A stretch of 64,000 bases of DNA from Halocynthiibacter sp049608145 (GCF_049608145.1 NZ_JBMYXF010000003.1:1-64000), one strand, 5' to 3'. Shown: positions 26,401-34,377, counted from the stretch's first letter. Notes: generated from the letters alone by a model not told the origin. A program made the numbers and translations.

Positions 26401-26516
26401 GGCGAGGCCCGCAAGTGTTCATGTTCCGCAGGTTCAACAAAACCATACCCCAGCGTTTGCAGGTATTGCAGCGTTGGTTTTTCCGCCAGTTTCCATTCCG
26501 CACCCTTGCCCTTCAT
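23484..26516 (-). CDS. hsdR: Type I restriction enzyme R subunit
   Basis: HsdR, ~1010 residues, is the translocating motor and nuclease of a type I restriction complex. The N-terminal nuclease core shows D at about 130 (RIPDVVVY) and E-A-K at about 144-146 (VVIEAKSP). The helicase has Walker A HTQGSGKS near 280, MVDECHR near 385, GFTGTPVKK and LLTGFDAPAESVMYLDKPL further on; the C-terminal helical region contacts the methylase. The start overlaps the hsdS stop as TGATG (a GTG three bases upstream is an alternative). Intact and full length, so the system should be functional. Confidence 0.95.
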   Translation of the reverse strand: MKGKGAEWKLAEKPTLQYLQTLGYGFVEPAEHEHLRASPNLTLFKPHLVDALQRLNGISQSDAEAAFAELQSKDDNEEWFSILRGAFARTVEGQRTQQTLRVIDFKDPSKNRYQVTHQLYVKAEKSRIPDVVVYVNGIPLVVIEAKSPLSGKDKNGEAFDQIKQYERDIPRLFATNAFNIVTDGVSILYGATGAPSKFYGYWRDEWPRSEPFANELEKGLWCLLEPSRLLDFIAHFIVFETDAESGKTIKKMCRYQQYRAVNKMVDRVVDGEHNKGLVWHTQGSGKSLTMVFAALKLKNHLTVDNPRLANPNLMVLTDRIDLDDQISATFQACGLANPTRVSSIQKLRAELDAGVDGKTLLSTIYKFEGSKKPLANSGNWIVMVDECHRTQEKDLGAYLRATLPDAVFFGFTGTPVKKTDRDTYSNFSVGDERYLDKYGIDDAVRDGATVPIYYTGRKTDWHIDETKLDMMFDTWFSHLNEEELAKVKKRGVQVADLVKHPQRIELIAFDLWNHFRAYANPDGFKAQIVAYDRESIILYKRALDAEITKFLRKQGMDADEAKAEADAMTACVFSKSQEDDKPTEDIYDAGVRKDLQRWYLDRDAEKEVKRAFSKRGENPQFLIVCDKLLTGFDAPAESVMYLDKPLKEHSLLQAIARTNRVSDAKKKCGLIVDYIGISKKLDEALSSYRNEDVDNALTDLDDLRNELKAAHAAVLKAIKDVKRNGRDLKAEYDALVQLLDTEDQWIGFQNIAKAFISLYEALSPDPSVLDMSYDMKWTAGFLVYGRQVFEKKEALGQTDYSEKIREMLEDHLQATGITTVVKLRSIVDDEFWDDFEQEGKSDEELATAAIRKTTELRKTTEAKLAENYHQYAKFSDRLRELIQKMDDAQLSWSEKLNAAEQYAKDLEAEATAHEGSGLSEGAYAVQKALEALSDAKFTSETCSDLARVIEVLYTDTATAPVGWQTKEEVRKQLRQLVRKTAHAAGFPNLTEMPNQVEDVAIKFFTGGNDG

Positions 26517-27757
26517 CACGTCACCCGCTTTCTGCCAGTGAGAAGATCAGACATTAGACCTTGTTTGAGGCGTTTGGTTTGGGACAGGAGGGCACGTTTG
26601 ACGCTGATATCTTCATCAATACTATCAAGCGCATTCACAACACGCTGCTGCTCCACCTTAGGCGGAATGATCAAAGGTAAATCGGAAATAATATTAGTAT
26701 TCAAGTTGAGCATTGTTTGTCCTACTGCATTCGTTTCTAGCCATTCAATACTGCTCGGCATTGTCAGTATCTTAGCTAGAAACTGCGGATCAACCTGTTC
26801 CAAGTTTGGACGGCAACGAAGGCAACCTGTGCCACATATCGCCTGCTCTTCTTGACCATCAAACATTGAGATTTTCGAAAGATCGCCACGCCTTGCGAAC
26901 AACAGATCACCTGTCTTCAAAAAGTGCTTTGTTAACTGTTCGGCTTTGATCTCATCAATTTTAGAACATCGATCAAATTGGATTGTTCCGCCAATGATCT
27001 CCTTTGGCATCACAACCGAAATAGGGCCGTGTTCAACATATTCGCTGGCTTTTAGCTGGCTCCCAAATGGCCCAGTTTGCATCCCTTTCTTTGACGAAAG
27101 ATTGCCGAGCAAACACAACTCCCACCCATCCGGCACTTCACCGTTGGCGATGGCATCGCTGCCCAATCCACCTGTCAGTAAATTCTCCATCACACCCAGT
27201 TTGACCCGTTCTGTTTGGGCAATCACCGCTTCCGTTACGCGGATGGTTTCATCAACAGAAGTAAGGATTTCCGCAATGCGTTGCTGTTCATCGAGTGGGG
27301 GAACAAGTAAAGGGAGCCCAAGCAATGCGCTTTGGGAAATTCCTTTGACAGTAGTACCTGTCGCTTGTGCTTCGACCAATGGTCGATTGCATTCCAGCCA
27401 AAAATTTAGAAAGTCTCGATCACAATTTTTGCTAACCTCAATCGCTTTGAGGTCTTGATTAATTGCAACATCTACTTCGAAAACTCTTGCAGAACCGACG
27501 GCCATTCGAGTTGCAACGATTAACGTTCCAGCTTTTACAACTTTCGCGCTTGAATGGGTTAGGCCCGCATCGGTTATGGTTTCTTGTGTCTGTGTTGGAT
27601 GGAACTTGGTGAAATCTTTGACGCTCGCCCAAAATATCTCACCGTTCCAGAAATCAGCATTTTTTCTACTTGGCGTGCCTCCACCAAAGACCTTTGCAAC
27701 ACAGCTATTAAGAAGCCCGTTCACCCACCCATTCGGCACCTCATCCAACATAGCCAA
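26516..27757 (-). CDS. hsdS: Type I restriction enzyme specificity subunit
   Basis: HsdS, 413 residues, with two target-recognition domains. Each domain ends in a conserved helical spacer: LDEQQRIAEILTSVDETIRVTEAVI near the middle and VEQQRVVNALDSIDEDISVKRALL near the end, which set the gap between the two DNA half-sites. TRD1 begins after VPNGW and TRD2 after VPDGWELCLLGNL. The recognition sequence cannot be predicted by eye. It overlaps hsdM by 11-17 bases and hsdR by one. No extra partial hsdS copy or inverted repeat for phase variation was seen beside it. Confidence 0.94.
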   Translation of the reverse strand: MAMLDEVPNGWVNGLLNSCVAKVFGGGTPSRKNADFWNGEIFWASVKDFTKFHPTQTQETITDAGLTHSSAKVVKAGTLIVATRMAVGSARVFEVDVAINQDLKAIEVSKNCDRDFLNFWLECNRPLVEAQATGTTVKGISQSALLGLPLLVPPLDEQQRIAEILTSVDETIRVTEAVIAQTERVKLGVMENLLTGGLGSDAIANGEVPDGWELCLLGNLSSKKGMQTGPFGSQLKASEYVEHGPISVVMPKEIIGGTIQFDRCSKIDEIKAEQLTKHFLKTGDLLFARRGDLSKISMFDGQEEQAICGTGCLRCRPNLEQVDPQFLAKILTMPSSIEWLETNAVGQTMLNLNTNIISDLPLIIPPKVEQQRVVNALDSIDEDISVKRALLSQTKRLKQGLMSDLLTGRKRVT

Positions 27758-29228
27758 GCTCCTTTAAGAACCCAGCCATTTTGGCTTCCGCTTTATCCCG
27801 TTCCTGTTGCAGCGTGGTCAGCTTTTCCAACTCCACAGGCACTTCGATGACTTCGGCTTCCGCTCCTAAACTCAGATAGCGCGTAATGTTCAAGTTGTGG
27901 TCATTGTTAGCAACATCTGACACCGCAACCACCTTTGCCAAACGATCCACATCCGCCCAATTTAGATAGGCATCGGTAAGGGCTTTAATATGGGGTTCAC
28001 GCAGGAAGTTTTGTGCACGGCCTTCTTCAAACTGCTCTGCGCCATTGATTATCAGCACCTTGCCCTTTTTGTGGGCAGGCTTGGATTTGGACAACACGAG
28101 GATCGCAGCAGGAATGCCAGCGCCATAAAATAAGTTAGATGCTAGCCCAATGACGGCATCGACGATGTCATTTTCCAGCAGAGCCTTGCGAATTTCGCCT
28201 TCTTTGCCTGCACGGAACAAAACACCATGTGGAACAACCACAGCCATTTTACCTTTTTCTTTAAGGCTCGATAGCATGTGTTGGACAAAGGCCAGATCAC
28301 CGTAAGATTTCGGCGGACATCCATAGGTGTCACGCGCAAACGGATCGCCAGTGGACCAAATAGAATGCCCCCATTCCTTTAACGAAAACGGTGGATTGGC
28401 GATAACACGATCAAAGGTGCGCACCGCTTTTGCAGCGTCACCAACCAAGTGTTTGGGATCGCGCAAGGTGTCACCGCGTTGGATATCTGCATCATCGATA
28501 TCATGCAGAAACAGGTTCATCTGACAGATGGCCCAAGTGTTTAGGTTCTTCTCTTGCCCAAACAGGTTCAGTGTTCGTGCATCCTTGCCAGATTTTTCAA
28601 CGGATTTATGGGCCTCAAGCAACATGCCACCACTGCCGCAGGTTGGATCATAGACGCTCATGCCTTCTTCGATTTGAAGACAGGCAACCATCAGTTCCAC
28701 CACCTCTTTGGGTGTATAAAATTCACCTCCCTTTTTGCCGCTGTCATCGGCAAACTGCTTGATGAGATACTCATAGGCATTGCCAAGCATGTCGCCATCA
28801 ACATCCACCTTGCGCAGACGATGGGTTTCAAAGTGCTGTAGCAGCTGCTCCAACATTGCATCGGTGAACCGCTGTTTGTTGTTGAAATCTACATCCTGAA
28901 ACACGCCACGCAAACGTTCGTTCGCGTCCTCAATGGCATGAAACGCATTGTTGAGGTGTTCGCCAATGTTGGTCGTGTGTTTGCGAATGTCAGCCCAGTG
29001 GTGATCCTTTGGCAGATCAAAACGGTGTTCATCAGGATCAGCAGCTAATTCTGCATTGCCATAGGTTTCAAGCCGTTCTTCGTATTCTTCGTCCCAAACA
29101 TCGGACAGGCGTTTGAAGAACAGTAGGCCAAAAATGTAGTGTTTATAGTCACCTGCATCGATGGAACCGCGCAAGATATTGGCTGCGCCCCAAAGATGGC
29201 TTTCCAGTTGTTCGAGTGTGATTGCCAT
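27741..29228 (-). CDS. hsdM: Type I restriction enzyme methylase subunit
   Basis: HsdM, 495 residues, methylates adenine at N6 using S-adenosylmethionine. An N-terminal helical domain (HLWGAANILRGSIDAGDYKHY) leads to the methylase fold with motif I DPTCGSGG at 194-201 and motif IV N278-PPF281. I start at MAITLEQ (29228); four further upstream codons have no support. It is the first gene of a six-gene overlapping run: hsdM, hsdS, hsdR, metallopeptidase, HEPN-like and PD-(D/E)XK. Promoter signals would lie in 29229-29311. Confidence 0.96.
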   Translation of the reverse strand: MAITLEQLESHLWGAANILRGSIDAGDYKHYIFGLLFFKRLSDVWDEEYEERLETYGNAELAADPDEHRFDLPKDHHWADIRKHTTNIGEHLNNAFHAIEDANERLRGVFQDVDFNNKQRFTDAMLEQLLQHFETHRLRKVDVDGDMLGNAYEYLIKQFADDSGKKGGEFYTPKEVVELMVACLQIEEGMSVYDPTCGSGGMLLEAHKSVEKSGKDARTLNLFGQEKNLNTWAICQMNLFLHDIDDADIQRGDTLRDPKHLVGDAAKAVRTFDRVIANPPFSLKEWGHSIWSTGDPFARDTYGCPPKSYGDLAFVQHMLSSLKEKGKMAVVVPHGVLFRAGKEGEIRKALLENDIVDAVIGLASNLFYGAGIPAAILVLSKSKPAHKKGKVLIINGAEQFEEGRAQNFLREPHIKALTDAYLNWADVDRLAKVVAVSDVANNDHNLNITRYLSLGAEAEVIEVPVELEKLTTLQQERDKAEAKMAGFLKELGYVG

Positions 29229-29311
29229 GTGTTGCACCAATGCCTGAATAGATTAATTTTCCGAGCATTTAGCCAGAATTCAGAGGTTTTGTGAACCGCT
29301 AAGTGACTCAG

Positions 29312-29725
29312 TTAACTGCGCATTCTCGCACTCACCACGGCACTGTTGAGCTTGGTGTGTTGGTTGAGCGTTTCTTTGTTGACCCAAAACTGCCAATGCC
29401 ATGGGCGACTGTGATTATCTTCGTTCATGCTTTGCCCGTTAATTTCGAACACAAAATCAGGGCGATTACCGCGATCTTCAAAGTTTGGTAGAGTTGAGAT
29501 GTACCAACCCCGAACGGTGACCGTTTTCCGTAAGCCTTCTAGCCTATCCGTGGTTCGGACAGCTTCATACCAAGCATCACCATAGAAATCGATGCGAGAC
29601 ATGGTGCTTTGGTCAAGTTCGACGGTATTAAAATCATGCTCAAAAGCTGCTTTTGCGCGTTCACGTGGATCGCCATCGACTGTCATGTATTTTGAAGAAT
29701 GCCTTTGAGATATGTATTTTTTCAC
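29312..29725 (-). CDS. Hypothetical protein of the element
   Basis: A 137-residue protein starting at GTG 29725, with AGGGGTG 8 bases upstream. It is soluble, rich in Asp, Arg, Trp and aromatic residues (GDAWYEAVRTTDRLEGLR, RPWHWQFWVN), and lacks signal or membrane segments. The phrase VRGWYISTLPNFEDRGNRPDFVFEINGQ suggests a small beta-rich domain. I do not recognise it. It sits 83 bases before hsdM on the same strand, and could be read through into the restriction operon. Confidence 0.65.
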   Translation of the reverse strand: MKKYISQRHSSKYMTVDGDPRERAKAAFEHDFNTVELDQSTMSRIDFYGDAWYEAVRTTDRLEGLRKTVTVRGWYISTLPNFEDRGNRPDFVFEINGQSMNEDNHSRPWHWQFWVNKETLNQHTKLNSAVVSARMRS

Positions 29726-29816
29726 GGCGCAATCACCCCTAGTCAGCTATTGAAAAATATGGGCTGCACTCGATGAACGCAGCCCATACAGGTCAACTTT
29801 ACTGAGAAACGCTCAC

Positions 29817-30023
29817 TTAGCCAGCTAACTCTTTTCTTTTGCTGCGTTCATGTGCTTCAACAAACAGCTGGGAAACCCGCGTATTGCCTTCGATCTTTTT
29901 CCAATGCTCCTCACGTTGCTTGGCCTTGGTGATATCACTGTCGGTGATCTGCTTCAGCAGTAGCATCCGCAACATTTGTTCAAATTCACTTGGGTCGCCA
30001 TCGATAGAAAGTTCGATTTTCAT
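29817..30023 (-). CDS. Small charged hypothetical protein
   Basis: A 68-residue protein, strongly charged (MKIELSIDGDPSEFEQMLRML then KAKQREEHWKKIEG), predicted helical after residue 10. It starts 5 bases after the stop of the DUF6641-like gene, so it is the second gene of a two-gene unit. No family was recognised; a small adaptor or antitoxin-like role is possible but unsupported. Confidence 0.55.
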   Translation of the reverse strand: MKIELSIDGDPSEFEQMLRMLLLKQITDSDITKAKQREEHWKKIEGNTRVSQLFVEAHERSKRKELAG

Positions 30024-30028
30024 TGGAG

Positions 30029-30481
30029 TTAGACCTTAGTTGGTTTGCCTGTGGTCTTCTTGGGCTTAACCTTGATCATCTGCGTAAGTTGATCGTCAAG
30101 TTCACCAGCGATTACAGCTGAACGCAGCTGTTGCAGGGTATCAACCAAGTTGGAAATCTCACCAACCTCCGCAGAATTCTTGTCCTCCAGCAAAGGCAAT
30201 TCCTTGGACCCATCCCGCAAAGTGATCATCCATGCACCTGTGTGATGTTGCCACCACCATTTGCGCACAGCGCGTTTTTGGGTAACTTGTTCACGTTCGC
30301 CATCCTCCCCACGCACCCATTTTCGGACATCTTCGAGGAATTCTTCGTCTTTGAGTTCTGCTTCTGCTGCAAGAATTTGCAGGTCCAGTTTACGAATTAA
30401 GTTGAGCCGTTTCCGTGCAACTGGCGATACTGGTTGCCTGCGGGATGCCGATGATAGGGAAAGCTTAGAAAGATGTGTCAT
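30029..30481 (-). CDS. DUF6641-like hypothetical protein
   Basis: A 150-residue protein starting at ATG 30481 with GGAG 8 bases upstream; an upstream in-frame start at 30508 is less supported. It opens MTHLSKLSLSS, has a long charged helix, then RKWWWQHHTGAWMITLRDGSKELPL and a C-terminal helix ending in a Lys/Thr-rich tail. From memory this resembles the DUF6641 family of mobile elements and plasmids, whose function is unknown. A 22-base operator-like element lies about 130 bases upstream and recurs before the gene at 33966-34178. Confidence 0.6.
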   Translation of the reverse strand: MTHLSKLSLSSASRRQPVSPVARKRLNLIRKLDLQILAAEAELKDEEFLEDVRKWVRGEDGEREQVTQKRAVRKWWWQHHTGAWMITLRDGSKELPLLEDKNSAEVGEISNLVDTLQQLRSAVIAGELDDQLTQMIKVKPKKTTGKPTKV

Positions 30482-30610
30482 TGCATGATCTCCAATTGAT
30501 GCATGCAAGGTTCGAATAATGCCATGTCAACCAAAGAGCGAGTGCACATGTGGCACTGTGATGAACCAAAACAACTGAACTGGAACTGTGGTGCCGATAG
30601 CACCTTGAAC

Positions 30611-30632
30611 CCCAATGTTCGCAAACACTGTG
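30611..30632 (-). promoter_or_regulatory. Shared operator-like element, copy 1
   Basis: 22 bases that match 34302-34323 at 21 positions. The core on the minus strand is TGTTTGCGAACA, a near-perfect palindrome. It is 130 bases upstream of the start at 30481. The surrounding gap 30482-30690 has no gene that I can support. Confidence 0.5.
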
Positions 30633-30690
30633 GTGCAAGGTAACATGCAAAGAATCAATAAGACGCCGAAGTCATGGTTCGTGGGCTATT

Positions 30691-31659
30691 CTACAGTTGA
30701 GGCTCGATATTTCCCGCTCTTATTTGGTCCTTGATAAATCGCCAATCGAAGGACAAGTCATAGGGCCCTTCTATTAGTTGAAGCCGAGGTTTTCCTGTTG
30801 CGTCATCCGCCACCATCTTAGCTTTTTCATTCCTGACCCTGTCGTGCTTGGTCGCAACTGGGAATTCGCTCAATGCGGCCCATTCGGAGACGAACAACGC
30901 TTTGCGCAACAATTCACTAGCCTTTATTCCATTGATCCGCTCAGGTGGTTCATCACTGTCACTTTCGTCTTTGCGCTTGGTTTGAGGATATTCCTTGTCA
31001 ATTCTCGCCCCCAACTGATGCAGCTTGAGATCGTCAAAGTACAATGCACGGGTGTAGACAGCGTAAAGAAACTTTTCCAGCGAGAGCGTGCGTACCTTGT
31101 TTTTTTGAAACTTGATCCTTGACCTACGGCGGATGGTTTCAGGCAGTTTTTGCAGTTCGTTACGGAGGAGTTCGACCATGTGTTCTTCGATCACTTCAGC
31201 ATCACCGTTGACTGGAATGGCCATAATTACCGTGTCAGGGCTACCATTTGGTAGAAATTCATCGTGTTGGTAGCTTTGAAGCTGCTCATTAAAGGAACCC
31301 AATGTGCGCCAGTGATGTTCATCCATCTCCTCTGCCGATGGCAGAGACAAACCGTAGTATCGCGCAGCCACTTTGGGCTGGATATGATTGATGAAATCTA
31401 GCCAGTACTGGCCATGTTGGAACCACCACTGTTCGAAGCTCAAGCCCCAAACATCGCCAAACCGCTCAGCGGATTTAAGCAAACGGACATAGTCATGGCA
31501 GTCTGGCAAAGCAGCATCTTGGTAAACGTGTTCGTAGGCCATTCGGTACGTTGGGCTGACCTGTAGGAAGCGGAAAAACAGGAGGATTTTCTTGTTTAAG
31601 CCTTCAAATTTTCGGAACTCTGCACTTTTCATCATTAAGTTATGCATGATTACAATCAA
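30691..31659 (-). CDS. Hypothetical protein of the element, about 320 residues
   Basis: A 313-322 residue soluble protein; the start may be 31659, 31644 or 31632 (MKSAEFRKFEGL), none with a good ribosome-binding site. It has aromatic-rich stretches (VWGLSFEQWWFQHGQYWLDF) in the N-terminal half and a basic region near 200 (RRRSRIKFQKNKVRTLSLEKF) that could bind nucleic acid. I do not recognise a family. It is transcribed leftward, divergent from the AAA+ cassette. A replication or maintenance role for the element is possible but only by location. Confidence 0.65.
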   Translation of the reverse strand: MIVIMHNLMMKSAEFRKFEGLNKKILLFFRFLQVSPTYRMAYEHVYQDAALPDCHDYVRLLKSAERFGDVWGLSFEQWWFQHGQYWLDFINHIQPKVAARYYGLSLPSAEEMDEHHWRTLGSFNEQLQSYQHDEFLPNGSPDTVIMAIPVNGDAEVIEEHMVELLRNELQKLPETIRRRSRIKFQKNKVRTLSLEKFLYAVYTRALYFDDLKLHQLGARIDKEYPQTKRKDESDSDEPPERINGIKASELLRKALFVSEWAALSEFPVATKHDRVRNEKAKMVADDATGKPRLQLIEGPYDLSFDWRFIKDQIRAGNIEPQL

Positions 31660-31746
31660 AATGATAAGCCAAAAAAATTAACCTTGAGGCTTAGTATTAC
31701 TTAACATACCCAGCAGCTAGTTTCTCCTTGTCAGCAACGACATGAG

Positions 31747-31766
31747 GTGCGGCACCACCGCCGCAC
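31747..31766 (+). promoter_or_regulatory. Hairpin in the leader of the AAA+ cassette
   Basis: GTGCGGC and GCCGCAC, a 7-bp perfect inverted repeat with a 6-base loop, end 40 bases before the ATG at 31806. It could act at RNA level on the cassette. Confidence 0.35.
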
Positions 31767-31805
31767 TCAAACTCAACATCGGCAATGCCGAAGAAGGAAC
31801 TAGAA

Positions 31806-32555
31806 ATGGAAAATATCGTCAGCAGTGGCCAAGTGGCCTCCACAACAGCTCTTCTTATCAACGAGCGCGAAACTTGGGAGAAGACACTTTATAAGAAAAG
31901 CAATGATGCGCTTTACGATTTGCTTGCGAAAGCCTTCCATCTTTTCATGCAAGTCAAGGGAACCCGCCCACTAATTAAGGCACTGAACCAACAGCTTGAT
32001 GCGCTCGAAATCTCATATAATAGCAAAACATCATTGGCAGTAAAAATCGCGAGACTTATTTTTGGGGACTGTGGAAGCCGCGTCTTTGCCTTCGCTTCCG
32101 TTTTCAATGAAGCGGATCGACAAAACATTGAACCCACGAAGCTTAAAAACTGGATCACATCCCAAAATGGGATCGAAAACATCCGTAAAAGCAACGGTGC
32201 AGCTACGCCAAGCGCCGCCAAATTAGCGGAGCAGGGTGCCGAATTCTGTAGCAGCATCGATGCTTTGTTTGCCATTGATAAGCGCCATCAAGATTTGGAG
32301 CCACATCCAGAAGCCGAAAATGAGTTCGCTGTTGCCTTGGTTCGTCCTGCTTCTGGCGGCACCTTTGAAGTTGTCTTCGGCTGCAACAAGAAAAGCGTCG
32401 TCAATACTGTGCTTAGTGAAGCAGGACGTTTGTATTCCGCAGAACAAAATTCCCAGAAAATTTTCGATGATGTGAAACAGACGCAGCATGCTGTCCAAGA
32501 TGCTGTGCATGACGCAAATTCTGACACACAAGGAGCCGATGAAAATGAACTTTGA
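31806..32555 (+). CDS. Hypothetical protein, first gene of the AAA+ cassette
   Basis: A 249-residue protein starting at ATG 31806 behind AAGGAA. Residues ~20-130 are helical (ETWEKTLYKKSNDALYDLLA, LAVKIARLIFGDCGSRVFAFASVFNEA) and resemble small DNA- or protein-binding helical domains, then a middle low-complexity part and a C-terminal helix with repeated DD/Q-rich residues ending DANSDTQGADENEL. The cassette gene that follows overlaps it by 11 bases, so the products are likely made in fixed ratio. No known function. Confidence 0.65.
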   Translation: MENIVSSGQVASTTALLINERETWEKTLYKKSNDALYDLLAKAFHLFMQVKGTRPLIKALNQQLDALEISYNSKTSLAVKIARLIFGDCGSRVFAFASVFNEADRQNIEPTKLKNWITSQNGIENIRKSNGAATPSAAKLAEQGAEFCSSIDALFAIDKRHQDLEPHPEAENEFAVALVRPASGGTFEVVFGCNKKSVVNTVLSEAGRLYSAEQNSQKIFDDVKQTQHAVQDAVHDANSDTQGADENEL

Positions 32556-33156
32556 AGAATTTTGTCGCCCTCAAACATCGGCTGATCTGCATTTTGCAGA
32601 TCAGTTGGTTGCCAGCCAATTCACAAATATTGCCACAGGAAAACTTGACAGTGGTGTCGTCTTAGTCGGTCCACCCGGTACAGGAAAATCAGCAGCTGCC
32701 AAAGTGTTGGCGGAACAGCGCAATCAACACGCAAACCCACTTTTCCAAGTGCCTTATGTGTTTGAGGGCAAGTTGTTGACGAGTTTTACTGAGATCGAAA
32801 ACACTTTGAACGCATTGCTTGGAAGTGTTGCGGTCCCGTTTATCGTCATCAACGAATTTGATCAGATACCGTTGTCAACTTTGAACAGCTTGCAAGCGTT
32901 TTGGAATGTTCACTCCCATCATTGTGGGTTGGTTTTGACCACCAATAAACTGTCAGCAATCAGTGCAGCCATGCGCAGCAGATTGCTGGTGCTGGACGTT
33001 CAATGCCCACCGTCAAGTTGTTTGCTACCTGCGGCACAAGCATTTCTGAAAAGTCGTGGCAAATCGATACATGATGCGAAAGTACTCAATGTATTGGCAG
33101 CAGCTGGAAATGATATGCGAACCCGCATTTTTGCCATCGATCAACTGGCCATCTAG
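32545..33156 (+). CDS. AAA+ ATPase of clamp-loader/Cdc48-like size
   Basis: A 203-residue single-domain AAA+ protein. Walker A is GPPGTGKS at 42-49 and the Walker B position reads FIVINEFD (N103-E104 in place of DE), then LVLTTNKLSAISAAMRSRLLVLDV carries the sensor-1 Asn and the arginine of the RSR box. The length suggests it lacks a lid-rich C-terminal extension. I start at ATG 32545, nine bases after AGGAG; ATG 32539 is closer to it. It overlaps the preceding gene. AAA+ proteins of this size in mobile elements drive replication, transposition targeting or defence; which applies is not visible. Confidence 0.8.
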   Translation: MNFEEFCRPQTSADLHFADQLVASQFTNIATGKLDSGVVLVGPPGTGKSAAAKVLAEQRNQHANPLFQVPYVFEGKLLTSFTEIENTLNALLGSVAVPFIVINEFDQIPLSTLNSLQAFWNVHSHHCGLVLTTNKLSAISAAMRSRLLVLDVQCPPSSCLLPAAQAFLKSRGKSIHDAKVLNVLAAAGNDMRTRIFAIDQLAI

Positions 33157-33246
33157 CACCACACAATTTCGTTAAATCACATAAATGCTGCTGCCAAATT
33201 CTTGGCGGCAGACAAAGAACCTTTGTCAATTGAAAGGAAAATCACA

Positions 33247-33777
33247 ATGACAAATATCCCATATAAACATCGTTTTCTCTTGATATCGTCACAGCCAACG
33301 GCCCCATTAGACGCAGCAGCTGATGTAATTCTTTCACAATGCAACTGCGGACAAGCACTTATAAACGTGCCCGTCTTTGGAGATGTTTGTGCTGTTGAAA
33401 TGCCCATGTACGTTGGAGCAGAGTTTGAGCTTCAAAACGTGTCATATATCATGCATTCTGCGGCGATTGTCGCCGTCGGCATATTTGATCCAGTTCAAAG
33501 AGCAAACAAGCTGTTTCAGAACGGCGCCGACCTATTGGTTTGTGAAATCCAAAAATGGTCTGAGCCAGATTCTTCGCAGACAATAATATATTTGAACAAG
33601 GACATGCCAAACACATCAGCCATTCCGGAAGTGAATGATAGACTCATCCAAGAACGCCTCAAAACGTTAGGCTCAGATTACGGTGCGCGTACATTGCGTG
33701 GATTTTGTGAAGCAGATTTTCCAATACATGCTTCGCTTCATCTACAGAGAATGTTGGCCATTGATCCACGTGTTTAG
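33247..33777 (+). CDS. Hypothetical protein, third gene of the AAA+ cassette
   Basis: A 176-residue protein starting at ATG 33247 behind AAAGGA. It is soluble with several cysteines (CNCGQAL near residue 30, VCAVE, LVCEIQ, GFCEADF). Predicted alternating strands and helices (FLLISSQPTAPLDAAADVILSQ) suggest a Rossmann-like or ferredoxin-like domain. No family recognised. It follows the AAA+ gene by 90 bases and is closed by a strong terminator, so the three genes form one unit. Confidence 0.65.
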   Translation: MTNIPYKHRFLLISSQPTAPLDAAADVILSQCNCGQALINVPVFGDVCAVEMPMYVGAEFELQNVSYIMHSAAIVAVGIFDPVQRANKLFQNGADLLVCEIQKWSEPDSSQTIIYLNKDMPNTSAIPEVNDRLIQERLKTLGSDYGARTLRGFCEADFPIHASLHLQRMLAIDPRV

Positions 33778-33858
33778 GAGTACCAAGCTAAATTCCAACG
33801 TTGACGCGTTGGCAAAATAGCGGCGATCATCCCGCATAGCTTGCCACTTTTGTCATCA

Positions 33859-33901
33859 ACCAAGTTGGGGAATTTTCGATTTTCCAACTTGGTCGTTTTC
33901 T
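33859..33901 (+). terminator. Terminator of the AAA+ cassette
   Basis: ACCAAGTTGG at 33859-33868 and CCAACTTGGT at 33884-33893 form a perfect 10-bp stem with a 15-base loop, followed by CGTTTTCTT. Confidence 0.75.
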
Positions 33902-33965
33902 TCATTAGTATCGATCCACGCATTAACAAGGCCATTGGAATAACCAAGTTTTGGTACTGTGTTGT

Positions 33966-34178
33966 TCAGGAACCCTGATCTTGCATCTGTGAGATGAACT
34001 CATCCCAAGACATCTTGACACCATGCTTTCGGGTTGTTTTCCCTTGGCACCATATCAAGCCCGTCTTAGTCACATAGCAATCACCGCGGAGGTTTCCATC
34101 GGGGTCTCGAACCTCAAACTCGACGCCGTTTGTTTTTACACCCATTTCGACATTGAAATCTTTGATCTTCACTTTCAT
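33966..34178 (-). CDS. Small hypothetical protein MKVKIKDFNVEMG-type
   Basis: A 70-residue protein with GGGAGAG 6 bases before its ATG. It is beta-rich (VKIKDFNVEMGVKTNGVEFEVRD) with a C-terminal helix, two cysteines (GDCYV and IWCQGK) and a KTTRKHGVKMSW basic patch. I recall similar short proteins in islands of related bacteria but no function. The 22-base operator-like element lies 124 bases upstream. Confidence 0.65.
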   Translation of the reverse strand: MKVKIKDFNVEMGVKTNGVEFEVRDPDGNLRGDCYVTKTGLIWCQGKTTRKHGVKMSWDEFISQMQDQGS

Positions 34179-34301
34179 GTTTATCTCTCCCTATGGCTGA
34201 ACCTCGTGCACCAGTATATGTACCACAGCCGAATTTAACTTCAATGCAGAACCATAAGAAACTGATGAAGACGGAACACTGGTCGAACTTGTATGTCGCA
34301 A

Positions 34302-34323
34302 CCCAATGTTAGCAAACACTGTG
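34302..34323 (-). promoter_or_regulatory. Shared operator-like element, copy 2
   Basis: Matches 30611-30632 at 21 of 22 positions, with TGTTTGCTAACA on the minus strand. It lies 124 bases upstream of the gene starting at 34178, nearly the same distance as copy 1 from its gene. Confidence 0.5.
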
Positions 34324-34377
34324 TTGGCAAAGGGATTGGTGACGGAAGCACTTGGGAACGGACCCTTCGAGGTTCGG

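Noticed and set aside
26516..27757. Phase-variable specificity gene
   Set aside because: No second hsdS copy or inverted repeats beside hsdS, so no evidence for shuffling.
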